64,000 nt of DNA from Crocodylus rhombifer (taxonomy: Eukaryota; Chordata; Crocodylia; Crocodylidae). This document shows, piece by piece, positions 1 through 10,299 of the stretch (position 1 is its first letter; each line of letters opens with the position of its first letter). The translations under genes were made by a program, and so were the position numbers. The stretch covers positions 62,001 to 126,000 of the forward strand of contig JAVSML010018985.1 in the NCBI GenBank assembly GCA_038503035.1, in the 5' to 3' direction. The notes below the pieces were generated by a model. The model was not told the DNA's origin, ran no database searches, and worked only from the letters and a program-made list of their open reading frames with translations.

Positions 1-1865
1 GTGACTGGAAAATAATAAATGCTTAATGACCTTGAATATGTGTTAGCTTTCCCCCTCAAACTCAAATACAGCCTCTGCATTTTCCCATGAAGGAGCTATA
101 TCTTTGGGTCTGTGGGAAAGCTAAGATGTACAGTAGTTCATTTGGAGAAGTGAGTCCCTGCATATATGTCTTAACAAAACTTTCCAGACACGTTTGTTCC
201 ATAGATTTAGTACTGACAGAACTTAATGTGATGTGTGTTTCTGCAAAAGCTTTTGGACAATATCTTGTGTCTTGGAGTTACTGTGTTAATGACTGTGGCA
301 TCTTCTTTGTGGTCTCATTTAACTCCTTCTTGCTCAGACATTCAGCCAGGGAGGTCTCCTGATGGCATGAAGAGCTGCCTCCTTTCAAACTCTCCCTGTG
401 CTGGAACCTGTTACTTGTCCTCCACGTCCCCAGCTCCTTTGCACCTGGTTCAGCTGCACGGTGGTAATCCCTTTCCCTACCAGGCAAGTTTGTTGTTGCT
501 AGTGAATAGTCAGTATTTAATCCCTGTGTCTTCTGTAGCAGAATATTTGCTAACAAAATTCAAATGATTCTTCCCTAAATCAGCTGTTGCTTATATGGGC
601 CCAGTGACTGATGATCAGTTGAGCCGACCCTTCTCCAAAGCCCAACAGAAAAGGTGAGGCCAGCGTTGTATGGCAGATGGTTCACTCTGTGTATAGCCTT
701 GAGCTCACTTGAACTGAAAAAATTGACTTCTGATTCGATCATGCTGTCACTAGTAATGCCATCCCAAATTAAAGTAACTGAGCACTGCAAAATACTTCTG
801 GTCTCTGAATGAGGATGTGGGAGTTTTGAGTAATGGTTACTGATGAGACCATCACTTTTTTCATACAAGAGCCTCAGGGAGAGCTGGAGAGAGGTGACAT
901 GCGTGCAAAGCCCTGTTCCCTAACAGTGATCAGAGAAGAGTATGGCCCAAAATAAGTCTTCAAAGCGTATACCTCTCTAAAGGGATGTGCATACCAGAAG
1001 GCAGTCCTGTGCTACAGTGACTGTTTGGAGTTTGGCTTTGTTTGTGGAGCACATTACTACACTGGTATGCGATATCCAGGCTGTGTTAAAACTTTATTAT
1101 TAAACTCTTACAACTCCTATGGGACTGGTGGTTTGTGTATTGTGATTTCTTAGGACCATGTCCAAACCAACACACAGTCTTACTGCCTAAACCTTGCGGT
1201 GGGGGAGGGAGTGGAGGGTTGGGCTGTTAGTTTATTGCTAGCTGAAATCTGGTTCTGTTGATCTTTCCGCCCCACCCCCCTTTGGATCTGAGAAGTTATT
1301 ACTTTTGGCTCCTTTGGTTTCCAGTGGGATGAGACAGTTTCCCAAACTGCTCTGAGGGAGAATACATAACAGGAACAGCAAGGAGTTGGGAAACCAGCTT
1401 CACCAAGAGATTTCCAGTACAAGGTCTTAACTGAAACTGGGAAGCAGTGCTATAGGAGTAAGCATTTGTTGCCTCTTGGCAAGGTGTGCCATACAGTCAG
1501 ATCTGTCTGTACCTACTCAACTGTGCAGTTGTTCTCTGTGCCCACCTTCTTTTCCCCCTCGTGCTTTGCTCCTTGCTGGGGTGGTATGGCTGGGAAGAGA
1601 TGTGCAATGTGTTTATACTCACATGCATCTCATGACCATTAGTATACCAGTGACTTTGGGTGCAGGAGAAAATTCAGACTGAAGATGGAGAACAGCTGCT
1701 AGCCATCTTCTGCCTCTTACACAGAAGGGATGCCTACTTAAGCTGACATGTGAACAACTAACATTAACATTACTGCCTTAACTTGATTACCAGCAAGAGA
1801 GGACTTCAACTCAAATGTATAGCATTCCCTGCACACAGTAAGAGCACATATGGGGGGAAGGGTTT
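1..1865. other. Unique-looking A+T-rich sequence, no gene recognised
   Basis: No open frame here resembles a known protein and no repeat family is recognised. Short frames up to about 110 codons occur on both strands at chance length. A purine-rich patch near 1195-1215 is the only compositional oddity. It could be intronic or intergenic. Confidence 0.5.
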
Positions 1866-1873
1866 CTCTAGGT

Positions 1874-2097
1874 CAGGAGTGCTCAGTCCCTGACCTGCGG
1901 GCCAGATTCTGCTCCTGGCACTGTGTCATATGGCCTGTGTGTCCTGTCTACTAGATTGGGTGATGCAGGGGCAGTGTGAGGCCTGGAACCTGATCCTAGC
2001 ACATGGGCCAACTGAGACCATGTGGAGTCCGATCCAGCCTACAGACCACCCCGTGCCACTTGCTTGGCCTTTGGGGCCAAAAGGTTGAGCGCCAGTG
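1874..2097. mobile_element. hAT-like miniature DNA element
   Basis: The left end reads CAGGAGTGCTCAGTCCC and the right end, read inverted, CACTGGCGCTCAACC, so the termini are imperfect inverted repeats. The flanks CTCTAGGT (1866-1873) and CTCTGTGT (2098-2105) agree at 6 of 8 positions, consistent with a decayed 8-bp hAT target duplication. The 224-bp interior has no transposase and includes stretches of the kind 'gcgggccagattctg' seen in other hAT-type miniature elements. It is non-autonomous. Confidence 0.55.
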
Positions 2098-2105
2098 CTC
2101 TGTGT

Positions 2106-3180
2106 AGTGTTTGAAGATGCTTTGGTTTTGCCTCTGAGAAAAGGTGGAAAGACCAGAGAAGCACAACAAAGGCAGCAAGGAAGCACCACATGCTGCTTGA
2201 GCAAGTTCTGGGGTCGTGGCCCTTAAAGAAGTTGAAAGCATCATGTCTTGAGCTGATGTTAGTTGAACGGGCTAGTTTGCAAAGAAGTCATCTCGGGGTG
2301 TTCTGGGAAGCGGGTTCTTGCTGACACTGTGTGTAGATAGGTTTGGTGCAGAGAAATACCTCCCTCCTTCAGCTTCTCCTCCTTTGAGGGGGAAAAACCC
2401 ATCACAGAACTGGATTGACTGGTCGTATTGAAAAGGGTAACATGGTTACCTAATCGTCTGCTTCATAATTTTGACCATTTACTACAGAAGCTTACTAAAA
2501 CTAGAGTCCAAAAGACCTGTTTTGGAACTGGTGCAAGTCATGGCTGATCAGTAATACAATTTAAATGAATTGAAGCCCTTGATATTTAAAATAGTGTGCA
2601 GACTTTTTGAGCTTCTTTCCCACCAGAGTAAATGCAGTTGTGCAGTCCAGATGGATTTTTATTTTTATTGGAATAAATTGAGACTAGTAATCTGCTGCTT
2701 TAAAAAAAAAAGTTGATGGTAAAATGCAGCTTGTCTGAAAGCCAGTAGACCTGTTTGTTTTAGAAATCAGTTCTAATTCTATTAAGTGAGCTGTTTCAGT
2801 AAGGACTCCAGTCATTTTTTTCCCCCCAGATTCCCTGGCAGTCTCTTCAGATGGTCAAAAATTCAGTCTTCTCTTCTTATAGGGTTTTCCTGTGAATTTG
2901 AGCAGTTAAGATGAATAGCCAACCTAGGGTGAACTTACAGTCCAGTACTTTGGCAGTGAAAACTAATGTATATAGAGGAGAGCATAATGTAACATTCCCA
3001 GCTGCTTAGGCTTTGGTGAGATAATTTTTAAAGTACGTGTCCATCTCTGGTGTCGAAAGGAGGCTGGAAAAATTGGGGAAGGTTAAAAAAGAAACACGGG
3101 AACAATTTGGGGTCTGGCAATTCGATCTCGTTGTAGCAGCTATCCAAATGACAGAGGGTTAAATTGCAACCCCTGGGCTC
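2106..3180. other. Unique-looking sequence
   Basis: Mostly A+T-rich with an A-run near 2701-2712. No gene, RNA or confident repeat was seen. Part of 3040-3130 might be decayed LINE but could not be aligned by eye. Confidence 0.4.
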
Positions 3181-3184
3181 CTAG

Positions 3185-3575
3185 CCAGTCGCCACTGCCA
3201 CATTGCTCTGGCTGCAGCAGCTGCTGGGGTCTCTGGCCTCCCCCTCCCTCCAGCTTCCCCTTCCAGCCTCTACCCCAATACAGTCCATTGTGTCAGGGGA
3301 GCCCGTGGCCCAGGGCATCTGAGCCGAGGGTGAGGTCAGGTGCCCAGGGATGCCCCTGAGCACGCGGTGCATGCGGCGGTGGAGCACCCAGTTGCACAGC
3401 ACAGCAGGCGGTGGGTCACCTGGGCATGCAGTGCAGTGTGGGGGGTACCCATTCACACAATGCAGTGGGGGAGCACTTAGGTGTGCAGTGGAGCTGGGGG
3501 GGTGGCACAGCAGGGGGCAGTGGGATGCATTGTGCAGCTGGGGGAAGGTGTGCAGCCTATGGGGTTTTGCTTAGA
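3185..3575. repeat. GC-rich low-complexity / degenerate minisatellite
   Basis: From about 3310 the sequence repeatedly returns to 'gtgcagtg' and 'gcacagcag' blocks roughly 30-40 bp apart, as in a worn minisatellite. It opens several overlapping frames on both strands, which follows from composition and is not evidence of coding. It lies directly upstream of an old CR1 tail and may interrupt it. Confidence 0.4.
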
Positions 3576-3614
3576 AATTTGACAGCTCAGCATTACAGCA
3601 AGATTAAGGGGTTA

Positions 3615-3880
3615 GGAGATGAAGCTAGACATAATTAGACCAGATGGAAGGGGCAGATCTTTATCAGGGAGGATAATGAATCATTGGAACAACTTACAAA
3701 GGAAAGCGGTGGCTGTTTTTTTCCTTGGAGACTGACTGTCTTTCTAAAAGCTGTGTTCTTGCTTCAGCACAAATGTCAGGGCTCAGTGTGAGAATTGCTT
3801 GACAAAGTTCTGTGGCCCGTATTGTGCAAGAGGGTTGATAGTAAAAGTAATTCCTTCTGGTCTTAAAATCTATCTGCTAA
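3615..3880 (+). mobile_element. Old CR1 LINE, 3' end (degraded)
   Basis: The order of recognisable pieces is that of an old amniote CR1 3' end: 'gaagctagacataatt', then a stretch like 'aatcattggaacaactta', then 'ctggtcttaaaatctat' at 3858-3875, the usual CR1 terminus before its short tandem tail. No open frame survives. The upstream part is missing or replaced by GC-rich repeat. Confidence 0.5.
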
Positions 3881-5080
3881 TTCTCACCTTGAATCCAAAA
3901 TATTTTTGTATAAACTAGACTGTGAGAGAAGGAAGAGTAGTTACCACAGCTGAAGGCTTCTCTTTTTTCCCAGGGCCACATCTGTAGCTTGCTGTGTAAT
4001 GATGCTGATGAAACATCTATAATGATTTTTGCATTTTTTTTTCTTTCTTGGTGACCTTAACTCTGCCCCCCATGTCCTGTGGGGTATGTTGGGGTGCCAT
4101 AACTTTGGGTAGTAGTCCACACTACCCTGTGGACATACGCTGGCTGAAAAGCCCAACTGCATGCACAGGAAAGAACTGCTGAACAGACTAGCTGGGCAAC
4201 CACTTGTGGCAGTGTGGGGAGCCTGCCTCCGAGCCATGGCCAAACAGCGAGCCCATGAGAGCAGTGGGGAGCACCTTTAGGCCTGGTGCTGCCTGCTCAC
4301 CAGCAGTCTAGTCTGGACAGACCTGGTGGCTGCCAGACAGCCAAGTATTGACTGAGGACTTATTGTTGGATTGGCTGCAGGGCTGCCAAGCATCGCTTGT
4401 TCTCCTAATTGCAGTGCAGGTTGTGAGGTAGGAACTACGGGGCAAAACGATACAGCTGGCATTTTGTGGGCCCTCTGGCTAGAATGCCACAGTGGGTCCT
4501 TCTGGTCCTCAAAGGTGCGAAGCTTTTAAATGAGGGGTATGAGTGCAGTCTGGACTCCTTGTTGTCACGTGTCTGCTGGCATTTCTTTTTACTTACTGAT
4601 TGACTTATTTATCTGCTGTCCTTCCCGACAAATGCTCAGGGTGGCTCACAGGAAGAGCACAGGATCACTTGTAATGTAGGAGAACAGTGAGAGAACAAAA
4701 TGGAGCTGGGGAGCGACTCCTGAGAGTAGCTTCCCACGCACTTTTTGCCAGGTAGACTTGGCCTACCAATTTTTTCATTGGTTTGCTCTTGGTTGACCTG
4801 AGAGATCGTGATGGAACATATGGGGCAAAACGGTCCCTTAAGTACTTATGCCTCCAGCCAGTGTCTGAAGAACTAGTGAAATTGCCTTCCTGGAAGAGGA
4901 GGTAGGAATGAAAGATGCTGTTAGAAGGGGGAGGAACGTTTAGAGATGTTTAGGATTTTTTGGTTTTCTATTTCACACCTTTTAAACTCCCAATATCTCA
5001 TTAACAGTATGAGCAATGGGATGCTTTCGTTAAATCCAGCACCCTGGCCTCTTCAGTTTATTGATGTTTAGTTTCAAGGT
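3881..5080. other. Unique-looking sequence with one short repeat-like patch
   Basis: No gene was recognised. Around 4597-4660, 'gacttatttatctgctgtccttcccgac' followed by 'ctcagggtggctcaca' resembles an interspersed-repeat 3' segment common in reptiles (compare 21488-21535), but the family was not assigned. Confidence 0.4.
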
Positions 5081-5168
5081 GTCCCTGCTGCCATTTTGAA
5101 GCACAGGATGCTGAATACACGAAACACTGCAGGTGCTTTCCTTAGAGCAACTCCAAGAGGTACCATGT
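5081..5168. mobile_element. Fragment of palindromic MITE family
   Basis: The string 'ctgctgccattttgaagcacaggatgctgaatacacg' (5087 on) parallels the right arm of the palindromic element at 48.6 kb ('gccatttttcagcatggggatgctgata') and part of the one at 19.9 kb ('gatgctgaatatgcaag'). Only one arm is present, so this is a truncated copy. Confidence is limited by the short match. Confidence 0.35.
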
Positions 5169-5198
5169 CTTGTCATCCTGTTCATGCATGTAACAAAT

Positions 5199-5370
5199 AG
5201 GGGTGCACCGATAAAGATTTTTTTGGCCGATACTAATGGCTGATTATTAACCGGCCATGTCAGCCAATACTGATCCGACTGCTGTGCACTCGGGACCAGG
5301 GGCTGTGCTGGCCTCTTGCTGGCAGGGGCAGCGGCAGTCAGGGTCTGCAGGGACAGGGCAGGCGTGTGGC
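5199..5370 (+). mobile_element. hAT-like element terminus (AGGGGTGCACCGATA type)
   Basis: It begins AGGGGTGCACCGATAAAGA and continues with 'ggccgatactaatggctgat' and 'gccaatactgatccg', the repeated 'gat-act' rhythm seen at termini of a widespread vertebrate hAT group. The matching opposite terminus was not found, so it is truncated or the right end has decayed. The right boundary is approximate. Confidence 0.45.
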
Positions 5371-5959
5371 TGACCTTAGCCAGCCTAGCTGTTCTACCAC
5401 ATTGCCCTTACTGAAAACTAAGGCAAAGTTTTTGTTTAGTTTTTTGGGGCCCTACCTAGATTACTTTTGCTTTACATCCTATTCTCACTGCATAGAAGTT
5501 GTATTTCCTTTTCCCTAGTTCTTTTTACTGTTATGGCTAAAGAACCATTTGCTGTTGTTTTCATTTCCTTTCCAAGATCTAACTCATTTCAGCATCACCT
5601 TGATAGAGTGAATGATCAGAAATAAAAGACTGATTGCTCAGGTGCAAACAAGTGTGACTGGATTATGTTTGTACCATGAGGACAGAAAAAAGTTCAAACC
5701 AGGTTATATATACTTGGTGTTCTTAGAGGACCAATTTGTCAAAACATTTATGATGGTGAACTAAATCATGGGAAATGCTCAAGAACAAAAAAGCCGCAAT
5801 TGAAAATGTGTGTACGGTTAAATTGGCAAAGACAAAACAATGTGGTTTGGAGAAAAAGTGAAAGCAGGTATGAAAGAGAACTGTTTGGAAAATAGCATTT
5901 GGTAGCAACAAATAGAAATTAAATACAAGGAAATGTAGAAAACAGGTAATAGGTGCAAA

Positions 5960-6279
5960 CGAGATTCCTATAAACATCAGAGCTAAGGAGAGTAAGGGAG
6001 AATTTACCTATTTGGGAACAGAAGAAATCCAAATAATGGCATTGATAACACTGTCAGTTTTGAGGCAGGAAAAGCAGAAATGTTCAATAAATGTTTCCTT
6101 TATTTGGGGAAGAAGATGTATTCATAACAGATGACAATGAAATTTTCCATTCCAGCAGTAACTCAGGAGGATGTTAAGCAGCAGCTGCTACAGCAGGTAG
6201 ATGTTTTTAAATCAGCAGATCTGGATACCTTATACGCAAGAGGTTTGGAAGAACTGGTCGGGCAGTTCTCTGGACCATA
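5960..6279 (+). mobile_element. Old CR1 LINE ORF2 fragment, part 1
   Basis: Decayed CR1 ORF2 sequence upstream of the RT palm. Translated pieces such as FNKCFLYLGKK and a stretch from 'gatgttaagcagcag' to 'gttctctggacc' correspond to the linker and finger part of CR1 reverse transcriptase. No long frame survives. The element is interrupted by a DNA-type insertion and resumes at about 6732. Confidence 0.55.
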
Positions 6280-6731
6280 AGGCCACGTCCAAATGAGCGC
6301 GGCTGTGTTGTATGTGGTGCCACATACTGCACCTTCAGTTGTTCTCCATGCTGCAAGGAAGCAGCACAGAGGGGTTTTTTTTATCTCTGAATATCATGGG
6401 GTCAAAAAAACCGGTGGGGGAAAAAAAAGCAGAGCAGTGCACGCAGAGGCAGTATGCGCCACCCAGAGCCGGAGCCTGGCTGTTTAGAGCCACACTCAGC
6501 TGCTGGCCAGGCTCTGTGTGGCGGCTGCAGCTCCAGGAGGACCCCAGGTAAGGCTCCTGGGTCCAGGCTAGTACTGGCCCCAGCCTCCCCTACCTCACCT
6601 GGGTTAACTTGCCGCACACCAGAGTGCGCATGGTACAGGTGTTCCCCAGAGACGACCAGCAGTGGCACATAGTGTGCTGCCGCTAGTTGTCCCCGGGAAG
6701 TCAAACGTCTACACATGTCTAGACGCAGCCT
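6280..6731. mobile_element. Non-autonomous DNA element with AGGC-CGTC inverted ends, inserted in CR1
   Basis: The left end AGGCCACGTCCAAATGAGCG and the inverted right end AGGCTGCGTCTAGACATGTG match at most of the first dozen positions. The interior is GC-rich, holds no transposase, and contains a G/A tract near 6415-6435. It separates two portions of one old CR1. A clean target duplication was not found, so the superfamily (hAT suspected from the GGC-CGTCTA ends) is tentative. The ends resemble the 70-bp palindrome at 49.92 kb. Confidence 0.55.
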
Positions 6732-7725
6732 GAATGTTTATTTTTAACAACTCTGGAAGCACCGGGGACATGCTTGCACGCTATAAGGCCTTGGGTTGGT
6801 ACCACATGGTATTTTGCTAAAGTAATGAGAATGGAAAATCAACGTGGCATGCAGTGGTATTGACCACTGGTTAACTGAGGTCTTAAAATGTAACTGTAAA
6901 TAGGGAATCATTACTGAGCAGTTGTGTTTCTAATGGAGTCTTGCAGGGGTTGGTTTTTGGCCCCATGCATTTTAACATTTTGAAGATAAGGGAAATATAA
7001 GGTCATTGTAATGAACTTTGCAGATGGTACAGAGATTGGTGTATAATGAAGGAGCTGGTCTCTAATAAAGATCTGGGTCACCTGCCAAGCTGGGCAGAAG
7101 TAAGAAATGTACATGCGTCTTTGTGGCCAAATGTAAAGTCAGACAGATCAGAATCAAGAATAGAAATGGGAAACCTTCTTGGGGAACAGCGAGTCTGGAA
7201 AGGTCTTCTGGGGTCACCACAGCCAGTCAGCTGAGTACAAGCTCCTATTCGGGCGCTGTAACCAAAAGAGCTCGAGTGATTTCTCAGCGCTTAAACAGGG
7301 GACAGTGTCGCAGGAGCAGGGGGGCTCTGTTCCTTCTGCATTTGGCACTGGTACAGTCACTCCTGGAGTGGTGCTTTCCATCCTGATGGCAGCATTTACA
7401 AAGTGTTATTGAAAAATTGGAAACGCTCCAGAGAAGGGTCACAAAAATAACTAAACATTTGGAAATTTGCTGTCTAGTGAGAGCCTGGAGAAGCTCAACA
7501 TAATCAGCTTGTTAAAAAGAAGGTTAACAGGCAACTTGCTTGCAATCTATAAAAAAAAACCTACGTGGGGAGCAAAAAATTGATAACAGTGGGTGTTTCA
7601 ATCTAGCAAACAGGTGTAGCAAATTCGAATGACTGGAAGGTGAAGCCTCACAAGCTAAGGAGGCTAGAAAGAAATTGCAGCTTTTTCACACTGAGCAGAA
7701 TGAACCATGAAATCAACTTTTTTCA
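6732..7725 (+). mobile_element. Old CR1 LINE ORF2 fragment, part 2
   Basis: It resumes the CR1 split by the preceding element. The pieces follow CR1 ORF2 order. 'gtaccacatggtattttg' (6799 on) matches the fingers-palm region. 'cttgcaggggttggtttttgg' (6942 on) is the PQG-type motif area. 'atgaactttgcagatggtacagag' (7010 on) is the RT active-site area (FAD-G where FADD is expected). Then come the 'ttggaaacgctccagagaagggt' and 'ttaaaaagaaggttaacaggc' blocks of the C-terminal part. Many indels and stops are present. The CR1 3' tail itself is missing. Confidence 0.65.
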
Positions 7726-7749
7726 ACTTTTTTCTTTGTCCATCTAGAT

Positions 7750-7979
7750 CGGGGGTAGACAGCCTTTCTTGGCTGCAGACCAGAATGACCCACCCCCGGT
7801 CAGAGGTGGGCAGATGCTAGGATCCGGCTGCCACTGCTGCTTGTTTCCACAGTGGCATGAGGAGAGTGCCTTCAGCTGAAGCCCCCTGCCATTGCATATT
7901 GCCAGATGTGGCTGAAACCCCACGTCCAATGGCTCCATGGGCTGGGGCTGGCCCACAGGCCATATGTTGCCAACTCCTG
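7750..7979. mobile_element. hAT-like miniature element with TCTAGA-core target duplication
   Basis: The ends are CGGGGGTAGACAGCCTTTCT and, inverted, CAGGAGTTGGCAACATATGG. The flanks ATCTAGAT (7742-7749) and CTCTAGAC (7980-7987) agree at 6 of 8 positions with the shared core TCTAGA, the consensus hAT target. It is 230 bp with no transposase. The right terminal block ('ggccatatgttgccaactcctg') recurs at 34.49 kb. Confidence 0.65.
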
Positions 7980-8008
7980 CTCTAGACTGATTGATTATTA
8001 CTCTAAAG

Positions 8009-8190
8009 CAGTGGTTTTCAATTTTTTTTTAATTTGTGGACCCCTAAAATATTTAAAATGGAGGTGTGGACCCCTTTTAATTATAAGTGTGGGTATTCAC
8101 ATACTTTTGATTTACTATAGTCATCTTTTGCAGACCCCTTAGAGTGTGCAAATCCCCAGGGGTCTGCAGACTGTAGATTGAAAAACACTC
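8009..8190. mobile_element. hAT-like miniature element (CAGTGGTTTTCAA ends)
   Basis: The termini CAGTGGTTTTCAA and, inverted, GAGTGTTTTTCAA are inverted repeats. The flanks CTCTAAAG (8001-8008) and CGCTAGAG (8191-8198) match at 6 of 8. The 182-bp interior is A+T-rich and has internal 'tgtggacccc' / 'gcagacccc' symmetry. It sits 29 bp from the preceding hAT element, so the two insertions are almost adjacent. Confidence 0.65.
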
Positions 8191-8198
8191 CGCTAGAG

Positions 8199-9395
8199 TA
8201 CAATTCTTATTTGAAGTAGCGAGCAATTCCAAGACATGCTATATAGACTACCTCATGTAGGCGGGCAGATGAAATGATCAAAAAGGCCTCTTTTGGACTT
8301 GCCTATGAAAGGTAATTAGGGAAAGAGCTAATTTTTAATGCATCCTTTGCAAGGCTAATGTGCAGGGCAGACATGAACAGATTTCATTCTGAAATCTTAT
8401 GTCTCAAACATGCCCCAATCATTTGACATCACTTAACAATTCTTTGTTTGTATCATTCTGGATTCTAGAGGGGGCTACAATTTGCTCATGAGTGTTAATC
8501 GCCCTCTGACGTATCCAGGGTATTGCAACACCCTGCTTTTGCTGGATCCCTGTTCACCTTATTCAGCATGTCTGGGTGGCAAAGAGGTGAATTTTCCTTC
8601 TGGTGAAACAATAGCAAAATGGTAAAATTCAAGAAACATATTTTGTGATTCCTTTGCTGTTTAATGGTGTTGCAGGTATTGCTCTGAGACAGCTGCTTTT
8701 GGAGACAGGTGCAAGATTTTTCTAGTCTTGCCTTTGCTGACATAGGTCCCGCACCGATATAACCCAGCATTCTCTGACAATAAGAGATCATTCATGTGCA
8801 TGTACAGCTCAGTAAAATGTGATGGTAATGTCTGGAGCTCGCTGCTGCTATATGATAAAATGGGAAGAGGAAAGAGAAGCCTTTTATGTGCTAATAATGG
8901 ATTGATTAAAAAGGGGAAAATGAACTTGTACTCTTGTGTTACAGATTCAATGGTTCTTTCCTTTGACTCCGTTGGACATACAATAGGCTCAGGTACAACA
9001 TCCCCTTCCTTCCTCTCTATCTCCCTCCTTAAAAGGCTTCTTTTTAATTGGGCTTGGTAGCCATGTTGGGAGGCAGATAACAGATCTGCCTGCAAATCAA
9101 CCATCTAGCCAAACTGCATAAAGGCACCCCCTTGGGATAAGAATTGGGACTATTAAGAGTCATAGTGTGGTATAAAAATGAAATGTGGGACCTCCTAGAG
9201 CATGGCCAGGCAGGGGACTTGAGCAGAAAAGACCCAGGTTGTGGCCCTTTTCTCATGTGAAAGGCACCAAGGCAGCTGTTCCACTCTTCTAGGGGAGAGT
9301 TTCAGCTATCTGGGGAAAGGGGATGAAGAAAGGAGGCAGGTAGGGAATATTCTGTGGTTTCACAGGTAGGGCTCTCATCTCTTTTCCTGGGTGGG
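8199..9395. other. Unique-looking sequence, no gene recognised
   Basis: A 147-codon minus-strand frame (8661-9104) is the longest. It shows no known domain and no conserved motif, and its length is near chance for this composition. No repeat was recognised. Confidence 0.4.
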
Positions 9396-9870
9396 CTAAA
9401 AGGCAGAGGCATAGGGAACACTTCCAGTGCCCGGGGCCCAGTGGAGTGGGCAGAGGGCATGGTGCTGACCACTGGAGAGCAGTGGTGATGGGGGAAAGTG
9501 AAGCCTTACAGGGTGGGCTCTCCCCACTTGTTGGCAGCTGCTTCTGCTGTGGCTACGCCTGCAGCAGTGCAGATTTGTACTGCTGCAACTGAGAAACAGG
9601 CACTAGTGTGGGCTCCTTTCCTGAGGGCCTGCTCTCTCCCCCCCTCCACTTCCCGCTGTGCCTCCAATGGCCCAGCTGCCTGGGTGAGGGCAGGAGTGGT
9701 ATCATTCCACCCCCCTCCACCCAGGTATGCTTCTGGGTGCAGGGCTGTACCTGCCCCTCCTACAGCAGGCCAGAGCTGCACCTGTCATAGCTAAGATTCC
9801 CAGGGCAACGGGCACCCCCGTACCCCCAGAGTCAGCACCCGGGGCTGGTGCCCCACGCACTCCACCTTAG
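9396..9870. repeat. GC-rich interspersed sequence, unidentified
   Basis: G+C-rich with blocks such as 'gtgcccggggcccagtgg' and 'cacccggggctggtgcccc'. Three overlapping frames are open on both strands through composition. It may be the interior of a DNA-type repeat, but terminal inverted repeats were not found. Confidence 0.3.
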
Positions 9871-10024
9871 TTAGGCAGCTGCTAAAAGGAATTGATGACG
9901 AGTCCAAGGGGTGCCTGCTTGACATCTGGTTAGGGCCTTTGGTGCTACTGAGCCAAGTATCAAAACTGCAAGGTTCTTTGGTGGTTGGACCACTGGAGGG
10001 GACTAGCAGCCATCTGCAGCACAA

Positions 10025-10290
10025 GGGGCATTTTTACACATGCAAGCGTTGCAGTGCCAGGTGCTTTGAAAAACACTTGGCGCTGTGTTGCTTGCAGTTG
10101 TACAAGTGGTGAAAATGTGCGTTAGTGCTGAGAAGATGCCGGTGGTGTGCTTTTGAACTAAAACACATAGAAGGTGTTTTAGTTCAAAAGTGCACTGCTG
10201 CCATTTTCTGCGTGCTGATGTGCATTTCGCCACTTACACAACTGCACGTGGCGCAGCTCAATTTGCATCAGCTCGCATGTGGAGCAGACT
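10025..10290. mobile_element. Palindromic MITE (copy at 10.17 kb)
   Basis: A perfect 17-bp stem, CTTTTGAACTAAAACAC (10150-10166), pairs with 10174-10190 across a 7-base loop. Imperfect arms continue outward: 'aagtggtgaaaatgtgcgtt' on the left pairs with the inverse of 'gatgtgcatttcgccactt' on the right, and 'cacatgcaagcg' with the inverse of 'gctcgcatgtgg'. So almost the whole 265 bp is one inverted repeat with no coding capacity. 'aaaatggcagcagtgc' is shared (inverted) with the 48.6-kb copy. Confidence 0.6.
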
Positions 10291-10299
10291 CTATTAATC

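Noticed and set aside
8661..9104. 147-codon minus frame as a host gene
   Set aside because: No recognisable domain and no splice or promoter context; the opposite strand is open too at 8794-9060.
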